Shown here piece by piece: positions 40,088 to 49,879 of a stretch of 64,000 bases of DNA. The first letter of the stretch is position 1; every line of letters starts with the position of its first letter. The notes under the pieces are model-generated. The model made no database searches. It saw nothing but the letters and a program-made list of their open reading frames with translations, and was not told the origin of the DNA. The translations under genes were made by a program, and so were the position numbers. The stretch covers positions 1,116,001 through 1,180,000 of the forward strand of contig NC_054686.1 in assembly GCF_011074885.1 (NCBI RefSeq), written 5' to 3'. The stretch is from Brettanomyces bruxellensis. Its lineage: Eukaryota; Ascomycota; Pichiomycetes; Pichiales; Pichiaceae.

Positions 40088-40244
40088 CCACTAATGTTAA
40101 CTTTTCTAATATTCAGTCATTAAATATAAAATTCATAAAATAACCCAACGACATCGCAGAAACTTGCTCACCATTATAGCGTAAACCAATGAACAAGAAG
40201 GACAAAAGAAATATAGAAAAGGAAAATGTGTACCTAAACAACGA

Positions 40245-41246
40245 TCATGGCATGAGAGTAGTGTGTGCCGTTATGTAACTCTCGACCAGCCCTCTAAAAT
40301 GTGAGAAAGCACTTAAAACAACAAAAACGTGAAAGATCTGATGCGAATGTCCCCATATATCGAATTTTCCTGGTCTAAATCTTTCCGGAATTCTCAATGC
40401 ATACAACACTGCACCTGTGATATATCCAACGCCTTCACCCACAACATACCAGAAGCCACAGCGGTGAACAGACGCCTCAAAGCCATATCTATATATTCCA
40501 TAACCAATTGGCAAAAGTGCAGATAAACCGAAAGCGATAAACATAAGGGCTCTGAAAGGTCTCCATTCGTTAGACTTAAATTCTGGCCTCAAACTGGTGA
40601 TTAGACAAGACACACCGAAAAGGAAGGTAATAGCCAGAAATATGAATCTTGGAATAGGAGAATCAATATATCCATAATATATTATACCAATCATTGATGT
40701 AATGACAAGAACCACGATGCCCGCATAATCAATACTATTACCCATATTAGCCACTTTAAGCGAATGAACCTTGATTGTATGGAAAACTGCCGAGCACGAA
40801 AGGCATGTCATGAACCCAAAAAAGAAAAGTCCGAAAATCAACTTGTCGGTACCATTTGTGTTTTCAAACTTTGGAATCGAGACAATTGCAGATGGTATAA
40901 AGCCTATGAAATTGTCATTGTTAACTCTTCTAAAAGGACGTAAAAGAAAAAGGACAACCGGCATTAAAGTTCCAGGGACCAGATGTGTGTAGACATTGAC
41001 CCATTCATTATTGAGATAGAAAAGTGACTTAAAGCATCTTCTGAAACTGTTTGTTTCTCTAACATATCCGCCCAGGATGAAATCGTTATCTCGCTGCCAT
41101 AATGGCACCTCATCAATTGTGCATAATCCATGTGAATCGTAACTTTTATGCCTTATTAATGGTGTACGAGACATTTTGGAACGAGATTTGATGATAGAAT
41201 ATGGACGGTCTTCACTCACAGATGTAGACTGGGTTGCTGAATTCAT
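40245..41246 (-). CDS. PAQR / Izh-family membrane protein (ADIPOR-like)
   Basis: A 333-residue seven-helix protein of the PAQR family. The ATG at 41246 is chosen; the frame extends three codons further upstream only through a TTG. Family motifs are WVNVYTHLVPG (first motif before segment 1), SCSAVFHTIKVHS with the following DYAGI, and the C-terminal WGHSHQIFHVFVV, whose His residues form the metal site with the earlier His and Asp. In S. cerevisiae the four IZH proteins link zinc, sterol and lipid signalling. The sequence best fits the Izh1/Izh2/Izh4 group, but I cannot choose one. Only a weak zinc-element half site is seen upstream (41690-41700). Convergent with MON1; divergent from GTS1. 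Confidence 0.88.
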   Translation of the reverse strand: MNSATQSTSVSEDRPYSIIKSRSKMSRTPLIRHKSYDSHGLCTIDEVPLWQRDNDFILGGYVRETNSFRRCFKSLFYLNNEWVNVYTHLVPGTLMPVVLFLLRPFRRVNNDNFIGFIPSAIVSIPKFENTNGTDKLIFGLFFFGFMTCLSCSAVFHTIKVHSLKVANMGNSIDYAGIVVLVITSMIGIIYYGYIDSPIPRFIFLAITFLFGVSCLITSLRPEFKSNEWRPFRALMFIAFGLSALLPIGYGIYRYGFEASVHRCGFWYVVGEGVGYITGAVLYALRIPERFRPGKFDIWGHSHQIFHVFVVLSAFSHFRGLVESYITAHTTLMP

Positions 41247-42111
41247 TCTTAACAAATGATATTCTCTTTCCTGGGATGAATGGAAGGTTTATGCAGTGAT
41301 TATCAATCGCTAACTCATCGATTAATCTTAGGACTTTTCAAAATACATGATATGGTGCGGTGAACATCTATTTTATAGAAGGAACGAAGATTCGTTTTGT
41401 TAAGCAGGATTCTAAAATGTTCCGGAACGGTAAATAAAATGTTGGGTAGGAGAAATTTGGATATATTTTGAAGCGCAACAGTCGTATACCTGCGGGCTAA
41501 AATTTCGCCGATAAGATTTCGGCCTAACAGGACTTGGGCCCTCTCCTAACTAAAAGCTGCCATTTTTTTTAGACTGTTACGGGATAATGCGGGCAAGTAT
41601 TTAAGGATGACACCATATCAAACAAAGGAGCTTCGGTGATAGATAATATCCAAAAGCATTCACAGCTTATTCCACCGGACTATGGATAAAACATTAAGGT
41701 AAATAAAATTGTAATTACTCCGAGTTTGAAGATAATACAGTTCGTGATGTAAAATATTTTACAATTACATCAATATTTGAAGACATTTTGCTGATAGTGA
41801 TGTATTCATTCCTTTATTTTCAGGGTCAAGCTAAGCGTGAGATGAGAGCATATACTTCTCACCGAGATATTATATTCTAAATTTATTTTTATTTTTTTTT
41901 ACCTTGGTATATTTTTTATTTTTTTGCGTGTCTCGTTCGCTACGATCTTGATGAAAATCCGGTTTTCGATAGGCCAGTCGATAAACAATATTGTACAGAA
42001 GCAGAATGAAAATTTAAAAATCTTGATACGGAACTGCAACAAGCCACTGATACTAGATAAATACTCTTGCTTTCAGGTGTAACACGATTTCTTGTCAAAA
42101 AAAGTACAAAA
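41247..42111. promoter_or_regulatory. IZH-GTS1 divergent intergenic region
   Basis: An 865 bp region between two start codons. It contains a T/A-rich block around 41880-41930 and a possible zinc-element half site (AACATTAAGGT at 41690-41700; eight of ten defined Zap1 positions). No gene is recognised. Confidence 0.45.
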
Positions 42112-43485
42112 ATGAAGTCAAGACAAGAAAAAGTGTTGCTAAGTCTCCTTAATGCACCGGGAAACCGTAATCAGTGCTGTGAGTGTTCATCCTCATACCC
42201 TACGTGGGCTTCGTGCAATTTGGGTATATTTCTTTGTGGAAAATGCGCATCTGCCCATCGTGCATTGGGAGAGGATGTCTCAGTTGTTAAATCGTTGAGT
42301 TTGGATACCTGGACTTCGGAAGAGCTCGATTTCATGGAGAGAATGGGTAATGACAGAAATCACCGTGTGTGGAATGCAAGACGGATTCCATTCCCGTTCA
42401 ACGGAGAAGATAAGGATACAGTGATCTCATATCTCAGAGATAAGTACGTTTTGGGGAAGTTTAGGAACACACCAATCTCTGAAGAAGACTACCATCTGGA
42501 TGTTTTAAACTCAGGGGACTTTGATAGGTCATATGGAGGAAGGAGAGATAGATTCAGAGATTACGAAGATAACGCCAGCTACACTTCTGGAAGTTCTGGA
42601 GGGTATGGCAGTCATAGAAGATCGTCCAGGTCAAGAAGTTATGCACGCTCGTATAGTTCGAGAAATGGAAGTAGTGCTTCATTGACCTTGCAGCACAGGC
42701 CTTCAACAGGTGAAGAAAGGAGAAAATACGGAGATATGGCACGAAAGATGAAGTTTGACATGGGCTATGAGGATCTGGATCTTAACATAGAAGCTCTTAG
42801 TCGGACACACGGCAATTTAAGTCGTGCTGCAAGACTAGTTGAAAATGAGGGAAGTTCAAGTAGACGAGAGGACTCTGAAACGCCACCACCTTTGCCCCAA
42901 AGAAGGGATCAGGAAGGAAAGCATAGCGAAAGCAGCTCAAGCTTGGCAAAAAAGCAGAATGGAGAAACGTATGATTGGATTGATTCGAATCCGAGTACTT
43001 CTGCACAAGCTAGTACGCCAAGCAGTGCACCAAATAATAGCGGCGACAAGATATATCAGTATGTTGATCCAAATACAGGCATATACTACTACTTGGATAA
43101 AAATGGACAGCAGTATGTTGATCCAGCCCAAAGTCAGAGATTACAGATGCAACAGACAGCAGCTTATGGTGTTGCCGCCGGTGGTATGCCAACTTCAATG
43201 TTGGTAAATCCATCTGCTCCTACTGTTAATCCCGGAGCCAGTACTAGTTCTCTGACTTTGAATCAGTTGAAGCAACAGCAGCGGCAGCAGCAGCAGCAAC
43301 AACAACAACAGCAATTCCCGCAGCAGACCGGAATGTTTACATATATGCCTACGAATGCAATGCCTCAATTCCAAACAGGAGTTGCCCCTATGCAATTTGC
43401 AAATGGTGTTCCTCAGTACCAGCAGCCTCAGCAGCCTCAACAGCAAGCGCAATTCCAGCAGCAGAATAAATTTACAGGTTTCTGA
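42112..43485 (+). CDS. GTS1: ArfGAP-UBA-polyQ protein, Gts1 type
   Basis: A 457-residue protein. The ATG at 42112 is used because the upstream in-frame extension begins only at TTG and adds an unlike N-terminus. Residues 20-46 form an ArfGAP zinc finger, C-x2-C-x16-C-x2-C (QCCECSSSYPTWAS ... LCGKCASAHR). The ArfGAP domain continues to about 125. A Ser/Arg/Tyr-rich linker follows. A UBA domain lies at about 202-250 (EERRKYGDMARKMKFDM ... SRAARLVEN). The C-terminal part contains IYQYVDPNTGIYYYLD and a polyglutamine tract (43273-43314), then Gln/Pro-rich sequence. This exact order (ArfGAP, UBA, polyQ) is that of S. cerevisiae Gts1, which affects Arf traffic, endocytosis and metabolic oscillations. 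Polyglutamine length commonly varies between strains. Confidence 0.9.
   Translation: MKSRQEKVLLSLLNAPGNRNQCCECSSSYPTWASCNLGIFLCGKCASAHRALGEDVSVVKSLSLDTWTSEELDFMERMGNDRNHRVWNARRIPFPFNGEDKDTVISYLRDKYVLGKFRNTPISEEDYHLDVLNSGDFDRSYGGRRDRFRDYEDNASYTSGSSGGYGSHRRSSRSRSYARSYSSRNGSSASLTLQHRPSTGEERRKYGDMARKMKFDMGYEDLDLNIEALSRTHGNLSRAARLVENEGSSSRREDSETPPPLPQRRDQEGKHSESSSSLAKKQNGETYDWIDSNPSTSAQASTPSSAPNNSGDKIYQYVDPNTGIYYYLDKNGQQYVDPAQSQRLQMQQTAAYGVAAGGMPTSMLVNPSAPTVNPGASTSSLTLNQLKQQQRQQQQQQQQQQFPQQTGMFTYMPTNAMPQFQTGVAPMQFANGVPQYQQPQQPQQQAQFQQQNKFTGF
43273..43314 (+). repeat. Polyglutamine-coding CAG/CAA tract in GTS1
   Basis: Fourteen codons, thirteen of them CAG or CAA and one CGG (Arg), followed shortly by more Gln codons. 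Mixed CAG/CAA use should limit but not prevent length change. It lies in the C-terminal Gln-rich region of Gts1. Confidence 0.85.
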
Positions 43486-45410
43486 GTGCTACTTATACTC
43501 AAAGGCGTTGGTTTACAAATTGATGCTCACAACTCACGATGTTGGTTTATTCAGATAAAATGGACAATAATTTGGTATTTTTACTTCTCACTGTAAGCGG
43601 TTGTAATCTACGATTTCTTTTCCTTGATTGTGATATTATCGGAAAAGATAAATTGACAAAAGGTATTGGAATCTATTAGAGATTGTAGGAATGACTTGAT
43701 AATTGTTATATCGCTCTTTATTAGTATCATCATAGTTTCTCGAACGATCCTCACTTATATGTAACTTGGACTATTCACTTTTCGGAATACAAGTAGACAG
43801 GACAAGCACTGAGTACAACATGAAGGGGAACACCTAAAAATAGCAATGTCTCAAGTCCAATATTTATTCCCATTATTTAAGCAGGCTGATACAGATTGTA
43901 CATTAAAGGTTATGAACGAGATTTTTTTTTGTTCTTAGGAGTAGCCGCTAATCGTCTAAAAAATTTAGAAATATGGCAATCTGAGTAGTGCATTCTCTGT
44001 ATCAGATTCACGGCAAGCTTACCGTTTTAAGCGGTATTCCGTTTGGATTGCCACCCCATGCACTATGAATAAATATATACTTGAATAATCATAACCATCT
44101 TCATAAAATATGTTTTATCCGCACTATCACAGAGTTGTTATCAATTTTTGTTAGTATTATCTAGAGCCCAATACTTGCTTAATTTACTTTCAAATATATC
44201 GACGGTTATTATTTATTATAAGGGGTCAAAAGGCGCTCTCCAAATTTTTTATCAGTCTTTGTGTGGCTCCTTAATCTTCCCAATTTTGTACGCACATTTA
44301 GAAAGATAACATTTTATCTGGTACACCCCTTCACTTTAAAATGTTGCTGTGTATTACAGAGAAGCCGCCTGTATTCCTTGTTTTGTATTTGTTCTGAATA
44401 TCATGTAGTGCATTAGACTCCTTTAGCATTTGATAGCTTTCTCTACTATGTGTGAGCATGCACGATTGTCCGCGCCAGGTTACCTAATTGATCGGCATTC
44501 TCTCATATTCGTTATCAGTTAGTCATTCATTTTTTTTTGTAGCTTTCAATTATATTTTTTGCACGCTAACTAAATCTAGCAGGACGCCATCCCTTTTCTT
44601 AATAATAAAAAATATTTTATCCCCTCTACTATGGCTCCAGATTTATTTATACTAAGCTCCCCCTCCCAACTTTACGTGCCATACCTTTACGACTCTTTTC
44701 CTTATCCCTTTCTAACATACTCTTGTTTCTCTTGTAGTAATTACTTTCTTCGATAACTACTAGTTGGTCCTTGCATGGTGTTACGCCATCTAAATGTTAT
44801 TTCAAAAAGCATATAAATCATTCTCTCCGGCTAGCATACAGAAAATTACACGGTCGTTGTAATCTCATGGTTACACCTGATTATAAATTTGATCAGCACT
44901 AATATTCTCTTTCTGAGTCATAAACTTTTACAATTTCTGTGACTCAGTTGAAACACACATATACTTATACGTGATTGTTTCTCTTACTCTTACAACATCT
45001 CCTTCCCGCTCCTTGGATTGTTAGAACCGTGATAGTACCTGTCTCTGAATTTACTAGGGAAAATCACTGTGGTTACAGATTCTTTCCTCTTCATTACAAG
45101 CAAAGGAAAAGCATATTTAAATAGTGTCTGCTTGATTTACCTTCGTATCATCTGGTCGACAACACGTGAACTATCTATCTGGGCATCCCTCTTCTCTGTT
45201 TAGTCGCGCGCATTTCCTTTATATATTTTATTTTTATTTTTTTTGAGATCGGTTCTTATCGCATAAAGGCAAATCAAGGCTGTGCTTACAAATATTTACT
45301 GGTCATCGGCTGGGAATCAGAGATAAAACTAAAGTTTCTCCCCACTATAACCATCAAGTGCATTCCAATTTTTTTCCAACGAAGATAAGTAATAGCTACA
45401 AACATCCACA
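43486..45410. other. Long upstream region of ATG1
   Basis: A 1.9 kb stretch without any gene-sized open frame on either strand. The last 500 bp are pyrimidine-rich. CACGTG occurs at 45163-45168, about 245 bp before the ATG1 start, which could bind a bHLH factor such as Cbf1 or Pho4. I see no tRNA-like boxes. It may hold a long regulated promoter, an untranslated leader or a noncoding RNA. Confidence 0.5.
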
Positions 45411-47999
45411 ATGTCCCTGAAATCTTCAGATGAAATGGAAAATCACATTGTGGGACATTTTCGAATAGGTCCCGAAATCGGTAAAGGATCATTCGCAAAT
45501 GTCTACAAAGGTTATGATTTGAGAACACGCAAAGCAGTCGCAATCAAGTCTGTATTTCGAAGTCGCTTAAAAAACCAGAAACTCATCGATAACTTGGAGG
45601 TTGAAATTTCGATTCTTAAGAACCTTAAGAATCCTCATATAGTTGCATTGCTTGATTGTACTCGAACGGACGAGCACTTTCATTTGTTCATGGAATATTG
45701 CTCTCTAGGTGACTTATCATATTTTATCAAGAAAAGAGACCAGCTTGCAACTCATCATCCATTAATTAAATCAATTCTTGAAAAGTATCCTTCTCCTCCT
45801 CAGAGTAGAGGAATGAACGAAGTACTCGTCATTAACTTTATACAGCAGCTGGCTTCTGCCTTAAAGTTCCTACGTTCGCAGAATTTGGTTCATAGAGATA
45901 TCAAACCTCAGAATTTGCTGCTATGCCCACCAGTACATTCTAAGAAAGAATTTGAAGAAAAGCACTATGCAGGTCTCTGGGAGTTACCAGTTCTTAAGAT
46001 TGCTGACTTTGGCTTTGCAAGGTTTCTTCCGGCGACCTCCATGGCAGAAACTCTTTGTGGTTCTCCATTATACATGGCACCGGAAATTCTCAGATATGAA
46101 AAGTACAATGCAAAAGCTGACTTGTGGTCTGTTGGTGCTGTTATATATGAAATGGCCGTCGGAAGGCCTCCCTTTCGGGCTGCAAATCACGTCGAATTGT
46201 TGAAAAAAATAGAAAGGGCGAAGGACAAAATATCGTTTCCATCTTCTGCAAAACTTTCCGAAGGGCTGGTTAAATTAATTTGCAGTCTTCTAAAGGCAGA
46301 TCCTACAGAAAGAATGGGCTTTACCGAGTTTTTTGAATATCCATTGGTTGTGGGCGAGATAAAGAGTGATGATCAACCCTTGGAATGCTCTCTGGATGAT
46401 GATCAACTTTTCATTAGTGAATATCTACCAAAGAAAGGTTCAAGTTTGGGCACGACTTCACCATTAACAACTTTGCCCGAAGAAGAGTTGGAAAACTCTG
46501 ATCAGAATGATGACGTTTCGACAAATCACATTAAGAGTACGGTGCAAGATGAAAATGAAACAAAAATTGATAAGAAAGCCCACACTGAGGCAATTGATAC
46601 AAATTCTTCGAAACCCACGTCGGATAGCAAGAGCATAGAATTTGGAATACAGCCGAAGGATGAGATAATAAAAAGTATAATAACCAGGAATAGTCCTCCT
46701 CCTGGGAAAAAGGATGCCTCCTTGCTACAAAAGTTACACCAGAGAACAGTAAATACATACAAAATTGAGCAGCCAAGGGCTATTTCTCCATTTGAAAAGG
46801 ATTATGTTGTCGTTGAGAAGCGAACGGTTGAGGTAAATGCACTAGCAGATGAATTAAATAAAAGAGGATCGGGTGCGGTTGCCATTTCTCCCAGAAATGA
46901 TAGCTTTCTTCCTGCAGACAGGAGATATTCGTCTGGAAGTTCCTCATCGAGTGCTTCCTCACATAGGAAGCCCAGCTTCAGTGAACGGAAAACACCTCTC
47001 ATCATGAATTCCACAAATGCACTCTCCAGAGCCTTGGGCTACACTTCGAGTCGACTGTTCGGCATCGCGCATCATGGATCACCAGGTCAACGGAAGTACT
47101 CACAGGATTTCTGGAAGTATCAACAGTTACAGCAGCAGCAAAAAGCTGCTTCCGGTGCAAAGATTCTTGAAAGTAAAATATTGAATCCACTATTGACTAG
47201 TGCTCTTTCGGGAAACGATGGCAACTCTAAGCAGATAGTTAAGCCAATATCTCCGGATGATTCGCAAACTATATCTGAGGATAAGAAGGTTGTTTCACAA
47301 TTGGAGACACTTGCTACTATGGCTCATGCGGTGAGTTTATTTGCCGAAGTGAAATTTAGTCAGTTGATTCCCATGCCACCATCTTTCAGAACGATTAGTT
47401 CAAATGTATCCCCAGGAAGTGATGGTTCTAGTGGAACAAATGACTCGTTACCATCCATGATGATAAGAAATATCAGTGAAGAGGGCCTGTCATTATATGT
47501 GAAGACGTTATCATTATTGGCTCAGGCGATGTATGTTGCATCAGAGTGGTGGCACACAAATTCTATGGATTCTGCCGCATCTCCAAGGATGAATGAATTA
47601 GTTCAATGGATTCGATCTAAGTTCAATGAATGCTTGGAGAAAGCAGAATATTTGCGTGAGAAACTAGTCAATAGCACAGATTCTAAAGATATAAGTAATG
47701 GCAGAGGACAATGGGTAGTGGCAGAAAAGCTTATTTTTGATAGGGCACTCGAGATGTCGAAGAATGCGGCTTTAAATGAAATGAAAAATAGGGATTTATA
47801 TGGCTGTGAGCTAACTTATTCAACTGCAATATGGATGCTGGAGGCATTATTAAATAATGAAGAAAATGTGTCGGCAAGCAAGACTTTTGATAAGTTGGAT
47901 GACTCGGATAGGAAAACAGTACAGGGGTTTATTAATGTCATTGGCAAAAGGCTTCTTTTGCTTCGCAAAAAGATTGAGGTTCAACAAATTAAACATTGA
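45411..47999 (+). CDS. ATG1: Autophagy-initiating serine/threonine kinase Atg1
   Basis: An 862-residue protein kinase that starts autophagosome formation with Atg13 and Atg17 under TORC1 control. The kinase domain covers about 16-320: glycine loop GKGSFANVYKG (24-34), catalytic lysine VAIK (Lys46), HRDIKPQN with Asp163, DFG 199-201, and the activation-loop Thr214 in AETLCGSPLYMAPE, equivalent to the autophosphorylated Thr of yeast Atg1. The Atg1-specific insert EKYPSPPQSRGMNEVLVINFIQQ precedes the catalytic loop (shown as LEKYPSPPQSRGMNEVLVIN). A disordered linker (about 345-600) contains Ser-rich motifs. The C-terminal part (about 620-860) matches the helical MIT-like early-autophagy targeting domain. 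Length is near S. cerevisiae (897). The long 5' region contains CACGTG. Confidence 0.96.
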   Translation: MSLKSSDEMENHIVGHFRIGPEIGKGSFANVYKGYDLRTRKAVAIKSVFRSRLKNQKLIDNLEVEISILKNLKNPHIVALLDCTRTDEHFHLFMEYCSLGDLSYFIKKRDQLATHHPLIKSILEKYPSPPQSRGMNEVLVINFIQQLASALKFLRSQNLVHRDIKPQNLLLCPPVHSKKEFEEKHYAGLWELPVLKIADFGFARFLPATSMAETLCGSPLYMAPEILRYEKYNAKADLWSVGAVIYEMAVGRPPFRAANHVELLKKIERAKDKISFPSSAKLSEGLVKLICSLLKADPTERMGFTEFFEYPLVVGEIKSDDQPLECSLDDDQLFISEYLPKKGSSLGTTSPLTTLPEEELENSDQNDDVSTNHIKSTVQDENETKIDKKAHTEAIDTNSSKPTSDSKSIEFGIQPKDEIIKSIITRNSPPPGKKDASLLQKLHQRTVNTYKIEQPRAISPFEKDYVVVEKRTVEVNALADELNKRGSGAVAISPRNDSFLPADRRYSSGSSSSSASSHRKPSFSERKTPLIMNSTNALSRALGYTSSRLFGIAHHGSPGQRKYSQDFWKYQQLQQQQKAASGAKILESKILNPLLTSALSGNDGNSKQIVKPISPDDSQTISEDKKVVSQLETLATMAHAVSLFAEVKFSQLIPMPPSFRTISSNVSPGSDGSSGTNDSLPSMMIRNISEEGLSLYVKTLSLLAQAMYVASEWWHTNSMDSAASPRMNELVQWIRSKFNECLEKAEYLREKLVNSTDSKDISNGRGQWVVAEKLIFDRALEMSKNAALNEMKNRDLYGCELTYSTAIWMLEALLNNEENVSASKTFDKLDDSDRKTVQGFINVIGKRLLLLRKKIEVQQIKH

Positions 48000-48300
48000 A
48001 TTCGTGCAATGGATATCGCTTTTATGAGTTTGGTTATTTATATAGCTATTTTTATACAAAAAAGGAAAAATAAAGAAATGGGTTTCTGGTTTGGGTTTAC
48101 ATACTGAGTTACTAAAAAAAAGGGATTGTAATTACTCTCTCCTGGAACATGCAATATAATTCTGGGGTTATAAACTAAACTAATTTTATACTAACGTTAC
48201 ATCGGAATGCAGCAGATTACTAAACTAAACTTCGGACTTGCTCTTAGAAAAGGATCACTCACACTGTTTTTTGCCGTTTCCATCGTCAATTTTACCCAGA

Positions 48301-49044
48301 TTAGACCTTTGTGTTTTCTTCCAAATCGGCCTTCTCTGCTAAAAGGAAACGTGGAACACACGAGTAAGCTAAATTTGTGAAACTTCGGGCAGGTTCACAT
48401 TTGCAATGGAGTGCATTAAATATGTCTGGATCAGATGGACAATCGAAATTAGGTTTATGGTAGTAACCAGTGTTGGCAAAATAGTGAATTTTTTTGAATG
48501 GAAGAAGGTATGAGACAGCTAGTGAGTGAATAGGTGCATCGCCCCATCTCTCGTAGAAAAAGTTCCCCGTGGCATCAAGATATTGAAAGTAATCCTCATA
48601 TTCCTTGGATCGAAAGAAATTCAAATCTGCAATCTCAAAATTGGACCAATAGTGACAAAGATTATAATTTCTAGGCTCAAATGTATGCGTTTCCGAATCA
48701 TGTGTAATGAACTTTATGCTGTTCCGCTTTCCAACATACTCTGGATGTTCACTTTCAAAAAACTCCAACGTGTTACTCCACAACTGTCGGATTGTTTTTC
48801 TGTCCTCTAGCATTGCCATAGTAAAACCATAAGCACGTTTCTCCTCGTGCATAATCTTGAATGGATCTTCCGCTATGTCACAATAGAATCTAATGAAAGG
48901 TTCCACTCTCCAATAATACTGATACGTATTCATAACGGGCATTTTATAGAAAAATCCCGAGTTGAAACGACACATTTGGCGATAAGTCACCTTTCTTGCG
49001 TAAAGGACTTGCTCTCTTGCCATGAAGTCCATATCTTTCTTCAT
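48301..49044 (-). pseudogene. Truncated KRE2/KTR-family (GT15) alpha-1,2-mannosyltransferase
   Basis: This 247-codon frame is the C-terminal half of a Golgi KRE2/MNT1-type mannosyltransferase. Intact family members are about 390-450 residues, with a type II membrane anchor. The frame begins mid-domain just before TYRQMCRFNSGFFYKMPVM. It keeps YWRVEPFIRFYCDI (metal-site Glu), YGFTMAMLE, the YWSNFEIADLNFF segment with the proposed catalytic Glu, WGDAPIHSLAVSYLLP, and the terminal Cys-rich part. The membrane anchor and first ~150 catalytic residues are missing. The upstream minus-strand sequence has a stop eight codons before the ATG, then AT-rich noncoding-type DNA without family motifs in any frame I checked. 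The remaining part is intact and conserved, so truncation may be recent or the fragment may still be expressed. Confidence 0.7.
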
Positions 49045-49879
49045 TTCGCTAAATAAGTAATGAGGCTATTTTGCGTCAAGACTAAGACTTCAACCTTATC
49101 TAAACTAATTGTAATTAATATTTTACAACACCTTCACACTTACGCTTATCCTCTTATTATATGATTCCTTACCGAATTTAAACAACTGTATAAACACCCT
49201 TGATGACTTCTAATGTAGTCCCACCCTTTGGGAATAAAACTCTTTCTATAGAGTAGAGATGTATCGGTTTTGACCTCGAGTGTGCAGATTCCAAGATCAA
49301 AGCCCGAATATACTCCACCTAAATTTTTGAGTCAGACGAGACAGATCAGAAGAAATACTATGAAATTTTTTTTTCCAGCTGGTTTTGAGCAAATCTCTTT
49401 CCAACAATAGCAACATGCTAATGCTAATTTTTTTATTTGGGAGGAAAGGTAAAGCTAGTACAAATCCTTTATTACTGGGAAACAATTAATAAGAAAAAAT
49501 AAAAAATAAAAAATAAAAAATAAATTAAGAATAAAAAAAACGTGAGACACAAGCACGCTGCCTCTCTGTTCTTTCATACTGTTGATCATTAGTTCGAATA
49601 AACTAAAAAAATAGCTTCATTCATTTCTTCACCATAAGATACAAACAAAAGCGGATTACCATAGTCTAAAAATTTTAGCAAAGCGTCTGGCTTTAAGAAT
49701 TGCACCCTTCCATCGTACCTTTCGCCAAAAAAAAACGAATTCGGCGTAAATAGAAAGCAGAGGCCAATCTTCAGGAAAGATTACAAATACACACTTGAAT
49801 AGAAGTATTGAATTCAGTGCCTGATCTGAAGGGGACACGTAAGGAACACTACAATTTTTCTCTACCCAAATTCACAAAA
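49045..49879. other. Intergenic region between mannosyltransferase remnant and Zn2Cys6 gene
   Basis: About 835 bp of AT-rich sequence holding the promoter of the downstream regulator and whatever replaced the 5' half of the mannosyltransferase. It contains an A6T heptamer repeat (49494-49521). No family motif of the missing half was seen. Confidence 0.5.
49494..49521. repeat. AAAAAAT heptamer repeat, four copies
   Basis: Four perfect tandem copies of AAAAAAT, followed by degenerate A/T sequence to about 49540. It is a short minisatellite in a promoter region and possibly length-variable. Confidence 0.85.

Noticed and set aside
41690..42077. Upstream exon of GTS1 (GTAAAT donor at 41699, CAG acceptor at 42076)
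   Set aside because: The reading frames of the possible exon and GTS1 do not join and no TACTAAC branch site is present.
42067..42111. Longer GTS1 N-terminus starting at TTG 42067
   Set aside because: TTG is not a normal yeast start, and the family N-terminus fits the ATG at 42112.
49494..49540. CRISPR-like repeat array
   Set aside because: Simple A6T tandem copies without spacers, in a eukaryotic promoter.
49045..49807. Missing 5' half of the mannosyltransferase as a frameshifted or spliced segment
   Set aside because: No GT15 N-terminal motif or membrane anchor was found in the minus-strand frames, and the sequence is AT-rich and promoter-like.
49808..49879. Longer Zn2Cys6 protein starting at TTG 49808
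   Set aside because: Not an ATG; the ATG at 49880 leaves a normal short leader before the zinc cluster.
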